NCBI GenBank assembly: GCA_015489765.1
Contig: WFZC01000157.1
Span: 1-32,584 of the forward strand
Direction: 5' to 3'
Length of the DNA stretch: 32,584 nucleotides
Source: Desulfobulbaceae bacterium
GTDB lineage: Bacteria; Desulfobacterota; Desulfobulbia; Desulfobulbales; Desulfobulbaceae
This document shows positions 1 to 8,303 of the stretch, piece by piece. How positions within the stretch are numbered: the stretch's first letter is position 1; every line of letters starts with the position of its first letter. A model generated the notes under the pieces. It was not told where the DNA came from and did no database searches. It was given only the letters and a program-made list of their open reading frames with translations. A program made the translations under genes and the position numbers.

Positions 1-240
1 GCTTTATTCCGGCCAGTGTCGTTGGAAACGAAAAAGTGCTACTTTAAAAATATCACAGGCAATGGCCTAACTGAAAGAAAAAAACAGATTTTTTTCTCCG
101 AAGATGGTGGGAGGCATGAAGAGAGACAGAGACCACAGAATGCATAGGCCCCATAATACGATGATATTTGGCTGTATCACAGGCGGGGGGAGCTGTTGGT
201 CTCTCTGGCGGGGTAACTGTTTAAAATATAAATCAATAAT
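1..240. other. Gene-free left edge
   Basis: I see no open frame with coding character here on either strand. The stretch is AT-rich and holds a 10-base direct repeat (TATCACAGGC at 51-60 and 175-184). It also holds an imperfect inverted repeat made of AGAGACCACAG near 128-138 and CTGTTGGTCTCTCT near 193-206. Either could be an operator or a remnant, but nothing assigns a function. Confidence 0.5.
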
Positions 241-430
241 GATGGTGTCGTAAAAACTTAATTATACTGGGTCGCGTGTCCTGTGGTGATTCGTGGGCCT
301 ACTGCATGCATATTTAAGACCCGCCACAGAACACTATTCCTCGGAGTCTATGGTACACTCCAATTACCTGGATATCTGTGTTTTTATTTAGTCATCTTTA
401 AGCATTGTCTAAACTTTTTACAATTCCATC
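241..430 (+). repeat. MITE-like inverted-repeat element, copy A
   Basis: This 190 bp element begins GATGGTGTCGTAAAAA and ends TTTTTACAATTCCATC. Its ends are degenerate versions of the terminal inverted repeats seen more cleanly at 9446-9634. An inner hairpin arm (GTGTCCTGTGGTG, pairing with CGCCACAGAACAC) is shared with that copy, as is the TCTTTAAGCATTGTCT stretch before the right end. The flanks AATAAT (235-240) and AATACT (431-436) match at five of six bases, consistent with an eroded target-site duplication. It encodes nothing and lies just past the 3' end of the cupin gene. Confidence 0.8.
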
Positions 431-477
431 AATACTAATTTCCTGAAATTGCGTATGGTTGTTTTACAGGCAACTCC

Positions 478-798
478 TCAGATAGGCGGGGCAATGGTAA
501 CAATGATGCGCATATCGCTGTCGGCGCGCACGCCATGGGGTTCCCTGATATCAGAGATCAGCATATCTCCGGTTTTTGCCGGAATAACCGCCTCGCCCTC
601 ACCGAGAAAAGCGCCCTCTCCCTCAATGACAAGGATGCTCAACTGGCCGTCCAGGTCATGGGAGTGGATGGGAAAAACATGCCCAGCCTTGAGATTGAAG
701 TTGAGAATCTTGAAATGTTCCGAATCATGAAGCACAATACTCTTCATGCCCAGGGGGCTGAATTCCCGGCTGTCGGCAAGGTCTAATTTTTTCATCAT
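478..798 (-). CDS. Small single-domain cupin protein
   Basis: This 106-residue protein has the size and pattern of a one-domain cupin. A metal-binding-type motif FPIHSHDLDGQ (His45, His47, with Gln52 where many cupins have Glu) is followed by EGEGAFLGEGE and, near residue 88, an REPHG segment supplying the second-motif His. Cupins of this kind are beta-barrels that bind metals or small ligands; many are sensors or sugar/auxiliary enzymes, so no reaction can be assigned. The start overlaps the end of the MscS gene by four bases (ATGA), so it is the last gene of a three-gene minus-strand unit. An ATGATG start leaves the first residue ambiguous. Confidence 0.85.
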   Translation of the reverse strand: MMKKLDLADSREFSPLGMKSIVLHDSEHFKILNFNLKAGHVFPIHSHDLDGQLSILVIEGEGAFLGEGEAVIPAKTGDMLISDIREPHGVRADSDMRIIVTIAPPI

Positions 799-1937
799 TG
801 TCTTTTCTCCTCTGCAATGTTGTCCCTGGGAGTGCCGGCATTGGTCGGTTCCCGGTTGATTCCCTCCCCTTGGAGATAGATGTCTCTTTTGGGATAGGGA
901 ATTTCTATGTTTCGCTCCTGAAAGGCACTGTAAATCATCTTCAGCAGATTATGGGTTTCCCTGCCGCGATGCCGGGGATCCTGCACCCAGACCAGCAGTT
1001 GGAAATTGATGGCCGAGTCACCAAAACTTCGTACCCGCACCCGTGGCAGCGGTTTTTCGGCCAGGGCATGGTTCTGTTCCGCCACTCCAAGCAGGGTCTT
1101 TTCAACCAGCCGCAGGTCGCTGCCGTAGGCGACCCCCACGTCAAGCCGTATCCGGTAACGGGGCTCCGGCGCCGACTGGTTGATGATTTTGGTGGTGGAC
1201 ATAATCGAGTTGGGGATCGTAATCAGAATATCGTCCCGTGTTTTGATCTTGGTCGACCGGATACCCACCTCCACTACTTCACCACGTTCACCGCTGTCTA
1301 AGATAATATAATCCCCGACCTTGTACGCCGCATCGACAAACAGGGCAATGCCACCAAAAAAGTTGGCCAGGGTGTCCTTGGCGGCAAGGGCTATGGCAAT
1401 ACCGATGATACCGGCGGAGGCAAAAAGCGGGGTAAGGTTGACCTTCCAGATGACCAGTCCCCAGAGGATGCCGGTGAAGAGCAACACTATCCGGGAGATA
1501 TTTTTCAGCATGTAGAAATGGGTCTTGTCCATCCTGGTCAGCATCCAGCCCATGTTGTTTTCGTCCATGGCGGTGATTTCCCTGATGAGGGAAAACCACC
1601 AGACCATCAGGATCAGGGTCTTGACCATGTTGGGCAGCACCATGTCCCATGGGGGCTGCAGGGATGGTTCAAGGAGGATGGCGTGCATTATGCCGAGCAG
1701 GAAGATCGACCAGCAGATGGGGCGGTGAACTATTTCCAGGATCCGTTCGTCCGCCTGCCAGTGGGTGCGGCTGGCGATGCGGATCAACAATCGGTCGATA
1801 AAGAGATCAGCCGCCTTGGTCAGGATACCGTAAAAGAGAACAAGCAGAAGGCGCCGTCCGGGATGATAGTTGCCGAGTTCGTGCAGGATATAGCTGAGTT
1901 GTATTTTGACGATCTGCAGCAGGGTGTCGAAATCCAT
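795..1937 (-). CDS. MscS-family mechanosensitive ion channel
   Basis: This 380-residue membrane protein matches the small-conductance mechanosensitive channel family, which opens under membrane tension to release solutes in osmotic downshock. The N-terminal half has several hydrophobic helices (about residues 20-45, 75-95, 105-120, 145-170). The pore-lining helix follows (about 170-200; AGIIGIAIALAAKDTLANFF, the Gly/Ala-packed TM3 pattern). Next come the MscS beta domain (VGDYIILDSGERGEVVEVGIRSTKI and the IPNS segment) and an alpha/beta domain ending near IEIPYPKRDIYL. It lies 11 bases downstream of the Trm112-like gene and overlaps the cupin gene, so the three are probably co-transcribed. 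It is somewhat longer than E. coli MscS, with extra N-terminal helices. Confidence 0.93.
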   Translation of the reverse strand: MDFDTLLQIVKIQLSYILHELGNYHPGRRLLLVLFYGILTKAADLFIDRLLIRIASRTHWQADERILEIVHRPICWSIFLLGIMHAILLEPSLQPPWDMVLPNMVKTLILMVWWFSLIREITAMDENNMGWMLTRMDKTHFYMLKNISRIVLLFTGILWGLVIWKVNLTPLFASAGIIGIAIALAAKDTLANFFGGIALFVDAAYKVGDYIILDSGERGEVVEVGIRSTKIKTRDDILITIPNSIMSTTKIINQSAPEPRYRIRLDVGVAYGSDLRLVEKTLLGVAEQNHALAEKPLPRVRVRSFGDSAINFQLLVWVQDPRHRGRETHNLLKMIYSAFQERNIEIPYPKRDIYLQGEGINREPTNAGTPRDNIAEEKRQ

Positions 1938-1948
1938 ATCGTTTCGGC

Positions 1949-2131
1949 TCAGGTCGTCTGGTCCGGTTCTATCGGCCTGGCCTCATCGACGAGCATGATG
2001 GGAATGTCGTCCCGGATTGGGTAGATAAGTTTGCATGTTTCACAGATGATGCCGTCTTGGTCGGCGTTTAGCCGCACCGGCCCTTTGCATTTCGGGCAGG
2101 CAAGGATATCAAGGATTTCCTGTCGTATCAT
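1949..2131 (-). CDS. Trm112/UPF0434-family small zinc protein
   Basis: This 60-residue protein begins MIRQEILDILACPKCKG and carries paired CxxC motifs (Cys12/Cys15 and Cys30/Cys33) followed by the family's YPIRDDIPIML strand. Trm112-like proteins are small zinc-ribbon-type folds; in eukaryotes and archaea they partner methyltransferases, while the role of bacterial members is largely unsettled. I chose the ATG at 2131 rather than a longer in-frame start because the family begins at this point and a G-rich ribosome-binding site (AGGGGG) sits just upstream. It is first in the minus-strand unit with the MscS and cupin genes. Confidence 0.9.
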   Translation of the reverse strand: MIRQEILDILACPKCKGPVRLNADQDGIICETCKLIYPIRDDIPIMLVDEARPIEPDQTT

Positions 2132-2308
2132 GGAATGTTCCCCCTGGAACAGGTGTGAAAATATTGAGTCTTTGTTGTTGTTTTCCGGTTTGTCCGCCAG
2201 TCTCTCCTGATCGACAATTGACGGAGACGATGAAAGGGCGTATAACCTTGCCAACCATCATGCATAATTTTTCCATAATTTTCAATAGAACTTGGAGCAA
2301 CCGGGCAA

Positions 2309-3334
2309 ATGAAAAAGAGTATTCCCGTGGACCAGGCCGTGGGCATGGTGCTGCCACATGATATAACCGAGATAGTCAAAGATGAGTTCAAGGGCTGCGC
2401 CTTTAAAAAAGGCCATATTATCAGGACCGAAGATGTTGAACACCTCAGGCGTCTTGGCAAGGAACATATCTATGTCCTTGAACTGGGTGAGACCGAGATC
2501 CACGAGAATGAGGCTGCCCGCCTTCTGGCGGCGGCGCTTGCCGGCCCGGGAACCGGGTACAGTGATCGGGTGGAGGAGGGCAAGGTGGCCATCAGGGCGG
2601 TCCATGATGGTCTGTTGAAGATCAATAAGGAATCGTTGCTCAGGATCAATATGCTGGGCGATGTGATGTGTTCCACCCTGCAGACAAATACGCCGGTGAA
2701 AAAGGGCGAGCAGGTGGCGGCAACCCGATTGATTCCCCTGGTTGGCAGCCGCGCCCTGGTTAAGGAGGCGGTTGCCCTTGCCGGCATGGGGGAGCCGGTG
2801 GCCCGGGTCCTGCCCCTGAAAAAGGTGCGGGCCGGCCTGGTCATCACCGGATCGGAGGTGTTTTATGGCCGCATTGAAGACCGGTTTGAGCAGGTATTAC
2901 GCGACAAGTTGGCCAGGTTGGGTTCAGAGGTGGCCATGGTCGGATTTGCTCCGGATGATCCTGCCAAGATCGCCGCTGAAATCAGAAACTGCCTTGAGGC
3001 GGGCGCCGATCTTATTATCACCTCCGGCGGCATGTCTGTTGATCCCGACGACGTGACCCGTACCGGTATCCGGGAAGCCGGGGCCGAAGACACGGTCTAC
3101 GGCACACCGGTTTTGCCCGGCGCCATGTTTCTGGTCGGGCGGATCGGTAATGTTCCTGTGCTGGGTCTTCCCGCCTGTGGAATGTTTCACAAAATCACTA
3201 TATTTGACCTGATTTTGCCCCGAATCCTGACCGGCGAGACCATCACCAGACGGGAACTGGCGGACATGGGCCATGGAGGGTTGTGTCGAAACTGCAAACA
3301 GTGCCGTTACCCGATCTGTAATTTTGGCAAATAA
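2309..3334 (+). CDS. MoeA-like molybdopterin-binding protein
   Basis: This 341-residue protein resembles the MoeA-like, MoCF-type molybdopterin-binding family. The N-terminal part (VDQAVGMVLPHDITEI, then FKKGHII and RLGKEHIYVL) looks like a MoeA N-terminal region. The MoCF domain spans about residues 175-310, with LVITGSEVFYGRIED and the signature TSGGMSVDPDDVT. MoeA proteins insert molybdate into molybdopterin; this subfamily lacks the usual GGVSVGDYD form, so it may bind the cofactor rather than catalyse standard insertion. A Cys-rich tail (CRNCKQCRYPICNFGK) could bind metal. It is divergent from the Trm112-like gene across a 177-base gap that should hold both promoters. I cannot place it in a specific molybdoenzyme pathway from context. 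Confidence 0.85.
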   Translation: MKKSIPVDQAVGMVLPHDITEIVKDEFKGCAFKKGHIIRTEDVEHLRRLGKEHIYVLELGETEIHENEAARLLAAALAGPGTGYSDRVEEGKVAIRAVHDGLLKINKESLLRINMLGDVMCSTLQTNTPVKKGEQVAATRLIPLVGSRALVKEAVALAGMGEPVARVLPLKKVRAGLVITGSEVFYGRIEDRFEQVLRDKLARLGSEVAMVGFAPDDPAKIAAEIRNCLEAGADLIITSGGMSVDPDDVTRTGIREAGAEDTVYGTPVLPGAMFLVGRIGNVPVLGLPACGMFHKITIFDLILPRILTGETITRRELADMGHGGLCRNCKQCRYPICNFGK

Positions 3335-3521
3335 GTTATTTGGCCTGATTGTTGCAATAAGATGAATCTGTGATGGCCGGAAAATAACCGGAAAACAGGT
3401 GGTCCGGAACAGGTCAGGGCTATTTTATTTGCCTGAATCCGGGGAAACTGCTATCCTATCATCAGGAGTACCAGCCTTTTTTTATATGTTGTACTGCAGA
3501 ATTTCGGGCAGGAGATGTATT

Positions 3522-6089
3522 ATGTCGAAGATATTAATGCATTTGTTTTGCATAGCAGCACTGGTTGCCGGAACTATTGCCGTAAGTCAAGCAGGTGAGC
3601 TGGATACCGCCTTTGGCGTTGACGGGCGCGTGTCCCTTGAGCTTGGCGCCTATGGTGATCGGGCCCAGGCCATTGTTATCCAACAGGACGGAAAAATTCT
3701 TTTGGGTGGTTCTTCTCTTAATGAGGAATCACTTGCGGTTTCGCTTCTTCGACTTCTTCCCGATGGCAGCCCGGACCCGGAATTTAACGGTGATGGAACG
3801 GTTATTGTCGATGTCAGCAGCGCTGATGATGAAATTCTGGCCCTGGGCCTGGCACCAGATGGAGACATTATTGCCGGTGGCTATACCGGCAGCGGTAATG
3901 ACCGGGATTTTCTCCTGATGCGTTTTCATGGTGATGGTTCTCTGGATACGGGGTTTGGCGACCATGGCCGGGTCATCACCCAGGTTGGTAACAGTGATGA
4001 TGAGATTACGGCCCTTGTGGTTGACAAAAACGGTGACATTCTGGTGGCCGGCAATGGAGCCGGGACCAAAGGCCGTGTTGTTGCGATCGGCCGATACCTG
4101 GAGGATGGGCGACTTGATGCCGGTTTCGGCGACCAGGGAATGAGTCTGACCGGGGTTGGTGTTGATGCCCTGGCCCAGGGTATGGCACTTGATAAGGAGG
4201 GCCGTATTGTTGTTTCCGGTTCCTATACGGATTCCATCCACACCCGGGTGATGCTTGTCGGCTTTAGCGAGGATGGCCACCTGGATAGTGGTTTTGGTGT
4301 TGACGGTATTGCCACTGTTTCAAATAGTGAAGAAATATCCGAGGGCTATGGCCTCTATCAGGCCGAAAACGGTGATTTTTATGTTGCCGGCTCGGTTGGG
4401 CCGGAGGGAGAACGGGAGGCCGCTCTTTTCCGTTTTACCCGCAATGGTCGCCTTGATACCGCGTTTGGCGATAACGGGATTCTGGTGACTGCAATCGGAC
4501 CCGAGGATGATGTCCTGTACAGTCTTGCCGGCGATGCAGACAGTTTGAATGCGGCAGGCTTTACCACAACCAATGGTAATCGTGATTTTCTGCTGATTAC
4601 CTATGACCGGCACAGTGATGAAATTTCCCATCCGGCTCCGCAACCGGAAGACAGAGAGACAAGTCTGCATATTGGTGGTCTGCAGGTCAAGGAATCACTG
4701 GCCTCTTATGCTCCCAAACCTGAAACACCGGATGAGCAACTGTTGCCGGCAGTGGTGACTACCTCCTTTGGGGCCGGTGAATCGGTGAGTTATGGCCTGG
4801 CCATGCAGAAAGACGGCAAGGTGGTCACCGTGGGCACAGCCGGTGACAATGGCACAACCAGCGCCGTGGTGGCCCGGTTCAGTAAGAGCGTAACCCCAAA
4901 GGCGGCCATAAGAGGATCGGTGGACAACAATGTCTACATAACCACATTGCCGGTCACCGATATCAAGGCGACCGGGGCCTTTTCCGGTGGCAATATCAAT
5001 GCGGCCCTGGGCACGGTCAGCCAGCGGGGAGTTGTTTTCTCCATTGCTCCCTATCCTGTCTGTAAAGGCGATTGCGCGACAGGCGGTCACCCGGATGATA
5101 CTCCAACTGACCCAACCAATCCAAACGACCCGGGTAATCCGGTCAATACCGGGCCGCCGAAAATTTCCAACCCGCGGCCCTCCGGGTCGGTGGATACAAC
5201 TTCGGTAACACTGGGGGTAACCACGGATGTGAAGGCGACCTGCAAATATGGTGAAGTAGGCGGGGTGGATTATAACTCCAAGGTAAAAACTTTTTCTTTG
5301 ACTGGTGGAACCGAGCACTCGCAAACTGTCTCAGGACTTGAGCAGCTCGCTCAAAAACATTATTATGTCAGATGTAAAAACAGCGCTACCGGCGCTGTCA
5401 ATTCAACGGATACAGAAATTTCCTTTGTGGTGAAGCTACAGAAACAGGCAGTTGTCTCTAAGTTAATGGGCCTGTCCAGTTCCGCTGTTATCGGCGCCTG
5501 TGACACCATAGGTAATCTCCTTGTTCCGTCTGCCCATGCCCAGGCAGTCATCAGCGGCACAACCCCTGATGGAACAACCACCGCTTCGTCATCTTCTTCT
5601 CTGAAAATGCGGAAAGAGGGCTTTACCAATGACGGTTCCGGCGCAGGGTTATACAGCTCGATCCTGAAAGGTCTGGCCCCGGATACCCGGTACTATGTCC
5701 GCGCTTATGCCATCGTTGACGGCGTGACATATTATGGTCCTCAAATCCTCTTTGAGACCTCCAGCGCCTGTTTCATCGCCACTGCCGCCTATGGATCGCT
5801 GCTTGATCCGGCCGTGGTTATCCTGCGGGATTTCCGGGACCATTACCTGAACACAAATTCCCTCGGCAGAAAATTTGTTGCCTGGTACTATACCAATTCT
5901 CCGCCCCTTGCCGACTGGATAGCGGCCTCGCCCCGTTTGCGGCTTGTGACCCGTGTTCTCCTGGTACCGCTAATCGGTGCGGGTTGGCTGTTTCTGCATC
6001 CAGCGGCGGCCGCAATGCTGCTTTTCCTGTTCCTGCTGATGACCATTGCGGCCTGGCGAAGACATGGCAGCTCGTCCCTGCCTGCCTGA
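3522..6089 (+). CDS. Secreted delta-60 repeat beta-propeller protein with CFI-box C-terminus
   Basis: The protein is 855 residues. The ATG at 3522 follows an AGGAGA ribosome-binding site and starts a signal peptide (to about residue 24); an in-frame start at 3399 is less likely. Six delta-60 repeats follow, each about 57 residues and opening LDTAFGxxG or a variant, plus a seventh partial one, together enough for a seven-bladed propeller. After a Pro/Thr/Asn-rich linker (about 523-546) come Ig/FN3-like segments. The tail begins at Cys750 with CFIATAAYGS, the CFI-box motif known from predicted C-terminal sorting domains, and ends in hydrophobic helices and a basic end. The protein is therefore probably exported and anchored or processed at the surface. 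It lies 46 bases upstream of gspG and is a candidate type II substrate. Function is unknown. Confidence 0.88.
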   Translation: MSKILMHLFCIAALVAGTIAVSQAGELDTAFGVDGRVSLELGAYGDRAQAIVIQQDGKILLGGSSLNEESLAVSLLRLLPDGSPDPEFNGDGTVIVDVSSADDEILALGLAPDGDIIAGGYTGSGNDRDFLLMRFHGDGSLDTGFGDHGRVITQVGNSDDEITALVVDKNGDILVAGNGAGTKGRVVAIGRYLEDGRLDAGFGDQGMSLTGVGVDALAQGMALDKEGRIVVSGSYTDSIHTRVMLVGFSEDGHLDSGFGVDGIATVSNSEEISEGYGLYQAENGDFYVAGSVGPEGEREAALFRFTRNGRLDTAFGDNGILVTAIGPEDDVLYSLAGDADSLNAAGFTTTNGNRDFLLITYDRHSDEISHPAPQPEDRETSLHIGGLQVKESLASYAPKPETPDEQLLPAVVTTSFGAGESVSYGLAMQKDGKVVTVGTAGDNGTTSAVVARFSKSVTPKAAIRGSVDNNVYITTLPVTDIKATGAFSGGNINAALGTVSQRGVVFSIAPYPVCKGDCATGGHPDDTPTDPTNPNDPGNPVNTGPPKISNPRPSGSVDTTSVTLGVTTDVKATCKYGEVGGVDYNSKVKTFSLTGGTEHSQTVSGLEQLAQKHYYVRCKNSATGAVNSTDTEISFVVKLQKQAVVSKLMGLSSSAVIGACDTIGNLLVPSAHAQAVISGTTPDGTTTASSSSSLKMRKEGFTNDGSGAGLYSSILKGLAPDTRYYVRAYAIVDGVTYYGPQILFETSSACFIATAAYGSLLDPAVVILRDFRDHYLNTNSLGRKFVAWYYTNSPPLADWIAASPRLRLVTRVLLVPLIGAGWLFLHPAAAAMLLFLFLLMTIAAWRRHGSSSLPA

Positions 6090-6135
6090 TGGCTCACTGT
6101 TTTTTGTAATCAGATAATTTTGTTATGGTTTTTTT

Positions 6136-6591
6136 ATGTATATGAAGAGTAAACGACATCCCATCGCCCAGCAGGGCTTTACCCTGATTGAGCTTATGGT
6201 GGTCATGGTCATCCTCGGTATCCTGGCGACCATGATCGTGCCCCGCATCATGGACCGGCCGGAAGAGGCCAGGCGCACCAAGGCGGCCATTGATATTCAG
6301 GCCCTTGAGCAGGCCCTGAAGCTGTACAAGCTTGATAATGGCAGGTACCCCACCACCGAACAGGGATTGCAGGCCCTGGTGGAGCCGCCCGCGGTCGGTA
6401 AACTGGCCAAAAGATGGCGTAAGGGCGGGTATCTTGACAAGAAAAAGGTGCCCAAGGACCCCTGGGACAACGATTTTATCTATATCAGTCCGGGACTGCA
6501 TTCGGATTTTGACCTGATGTCCTATGGCGCCGACGGCGAACCCGGCGGCGAAGGCAACGATGCCGACATCAACAACTGGGAACTCAAGTAA
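6136..6591 (+). CDS. gspG: Type II secretion major pseudopilin GspG
   Basis: This 151-residue protein is the major pseudopilin, which polymerises into the periplasmic pseudopilus that pushes substrates through the secretin. The prepilin leader ends QQG before [15 protein letters not shown], with the Glu at mature position 5 needed for assembly and N-methylation. The conserved GspG core follows ([19 protein letters not shown], then [14 protein letters not shown]). The C-terminal [19 protein letters not shown] loop matches the calcium-binding site of the family. No strong ribosome-binding site precedes the ATG; Met3 is an alternative start. It opens the gsp operon. Confidence 0.97.
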   Translation: MYMKSKRHPIAQQGFTLIELMVVMVILGILATMIVPRIMDRPEEARRTKAAIDIQALEQALKLYKLDNGRYPTTEQGLQALVEPPAVGKLAKRWRKGGYLDKKKVPKDPWDNDFIYISPGLHSDFDLMSYGADGEPGGEGNDADINNWELK

Positions 6592-6595
6592 TTTT

Positions 6596-7144
6596 TTGCA
6601 ATGGCCCTGTCTCCCGGCACGTCGTTTTCCGCAACAACGGCTGCCGGACGGCTTTACCCTGGTGGAGCTGCTCGTTGTCATGGTGCTGCTCTCCCTCTTG
6701 ACCGGCTTTGCCGTGCCCAAAATCCGGACGGCCCTGTTTACCGACCAACTCAAGGCCACGGCCCGTAAGCTGATCGGCCTTGTCAACGAGACCGGTCAGC
6801 AGGCCCGAATCGAGCACCAGCCATACCTGCTGATCTTTGATCCTGCGGCCCGACAATTTTCGGTCAGGGCCGCAGGAAAGAAAGGGGAAGAAGCCGCGCC
6901 ATCCATCCACCCCTTGTCTCTGCCATCCGATGTCCAAATCCTTGATTTCAGCTCGGTCCATGGTGGCAAGCAGGATTCCGGCGAGCTTACGCTCATGTTT
7001 TCCAAAAAAGGGTATGTGGATAAGACCCTGATTCATTTGCGGGATGATTCAGGCCGGAACATGACCCTGGCGCTGTCGCCCTTTCTCGGCGTTTCCAGGT
7101 TATACGATTCATATCGGACAGTTGAACAGGACACCTTTCGATGA
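6596..7144 (+). CDS. gspH: Type II secretion minor pseudopilin GspH
   Basis: This minor pseudopilin has a leader ending RLPDG before FTLVELLVVMVLLSLLTGFA, with Glu5 present, and then a roughly 150-residue beta-rich domain. No ATG lies in frame after gspG. The best start is the TTG at 6596, four bases after the gspG stop, giving 182 residues with a GGGAA motif about 12 bases upstream. The only in-frame ATG (6524) would overlap gspG by 68 bases and is less likely. The end overlaps gspI by ATGA. The assignment as GspH rests on position between gspG and gspI and on the pseudopilin leader. Confidence 0.9.
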   Translation: MQWPCLPARRFPQQRLPDGFTLVELLVVMVLLSLLTGFAVPKIRTALFTDQLKATARKLIGLVNETGQQARIEHQPYLLIFDPAARQFSVRAAGKKGEEAAPSIHPLSLPSDVQILDFSSVHGGKQDSGELTLMFSKKGYVDKTLIHLRDDSGRNMTLALSPFLGVSRLYDSYRTVEQDTFR

Positions 7145-7554
7145 TGGTTCGGTCCCGGTCGGGATTCACACTTCTTGAAGTCATGGTATCGGTGACCATT
7201 ATCGGTATTGCCCTGGTCACCTTGATCGGCGCCCAGTCGCAGAGTATTTCCATCGCCACCCTCTCCCGTTTTGAAACCACGGCATCCCTGTTGGCCAGGC
7301 AGAAAATGGCCGAGCTTGTGCTTGGTGGTTTTGAAGATCTGCATTCCGATGAGGGAGATTTTACCCAATCTTTTTCCGACTATCACTGGCAGGTGGAGAT
7401 TCGGGAACTTGGTGAGGACGATACCGGTATCAAGGACAGTGATGACCTGTTAAAGGCCGTTGATCTGACCATAACTTCCGACCTTGAACCGGATGAACGG
7501 TTTGTTGTCCGTCGGATAGTGATGATACCCATCAAAGCGGCTGGTTCATCATGA
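7141..7554 (+). CDS. gspI: Type II secretion minor pseudopilin GspI
   Basis: This 137-residue minor pseudopilin nucleates the pseudopilus tip with GspJ and GspK. It has a short leader MMVRSRSG followed by FTLLEVMVSVTIIGIALVTL with Glu5, and then the GspI-typical ARQKMAELVLGG region, where Met/Ala and KMAE are diagnostic. It is coupled by ATGA overlaps to gspH upstream and gspJ downstream, implying translational coupling. Two tandem ATG codons leave the first residue ambiguous. Length is normal for the family. Confidence 0.95.
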   Translation: MMVRSRSGFTLLEVMVSVTIIGIALVTLIGAQSQSISIATLSRFETTASLLARQKMAELVLGGFEDLHSDEGDFTQSFSDYHWQVEIRELGEDDTGIKDSDDLLKAVDLTITSDLEPDERFVVRRIVMIPIKAAGSS

Positions 7555-8291
7555 TAACGACACGGGGCGGATACGGCAGGGTGACCGGCAACACTTGTCT
7601 TTGGTGTTGTCATGGCTTTACCCTGCTGGAGATCATGCTGGCGACCCTGATTCTGGCCCTGGTGGTCAGTATGATCACCCTGTCGCTTTCCGGCTCTCTC
7701 CGGGTTGTGGATGCCACCCTGGACCAGGGCGACCTCTACTACCGGGCCCAGGTGGCCATGGAACGGATTGGTCAGGACCTGGAATCGGCAGTCCTGGGCG
7801 CTGACGGTGAATTTATCGGCCAACCGGTGGAGAATGGGGAAACACGACAGACAATTCTCCACTTCACGTCCATGGCCCATCAGGTCTTTGATCCGAAAAA
7901 CGGGCGCCAGGGCATGGCGGTTATCGAGTATCAGCTAATGCCGGACCCGGAAAACAGTGACCAGCTGCTTCTGCTGCGCAGTGATCAGGTGGCCGTGCCG
8001 CAGGGGAAAAGAGCAGATAGCCGGAATATCGGCAAAAATGATTTTTTGCTCACCGATCACCTGCGCTCCGTTGCCTTTACCTATTTTGATGCCCGGGGAG
8101 AAGAGCATGACTCCTGGGACACCCGGGTTGAGCCGGATGCCAGCGCCGATGAAAAAAAACGCAAACATCGACTGCCGGCCGCTATTGGCTGTACCCTGGT
8201 GTATTGGCTGGATGCGGAGAGTAAGACGGACTTGCGTTTTCAGACCAGAGTCGTGCTTCCCACCGGCATGATCAGCGCAAAAGGGCAGTAA
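7551..8291 (+). CDS. gspJ: Type II secretion minor pseudopilin GspJ
   Basis: This 246-residue minor pseudopilin is a tip-complex subunit with GspI and GspK. Its leader is long for the class (about 22 residues, ending CCHG), followed by FTLLEIMLATLILALVVSMI with Glu5. The QVAMERIGQDLESAV helix and a late LVYWLDAESKTDLRFQTRVV segment match GspJ. It overlaps gspI by ATGA and ends 12 bases before gspK. Confidence 0.94.
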   Translation: MITTRGGYGRVTGNTCLWCCHGFTLLEIMLATLILALVVSMITLSLSGSLRVVDATLDQGDLYYRAQVAMERIGQDLESAVLGADGEFIGQPVENGETRQTILHFTSMAHQVFDPKNGRQGMAVIEYQLMPDPENSDQLLLLRSDQVAVPQGKRADSRNIGKNDFLLTDHLRSVAFTYFDARGEEHDSWDTRVEPDASADEKKRKHRLPAAIGCTLVYWLDAESKTDLRFQTRVVLPTGMISAKGQ

Positions 8292-8303
8292 CCAGGATAT
8301 ATC

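Noticed and set aside
3399-3521. Propeller protein starting at 3399
   Set aside because: The extra 41 residues would bury the signal peptide; ATG 3522 has the AGGAGA site and starts the signal peptide directly.
6524-6595. gspH starting at ATG 6524
   Set aside because: It would add 24 residues overlapping gspG by 68 bases, with low-complexity sequence and a leader far longer than normal; TTG 6596 gives a usual pseudopilin leader.
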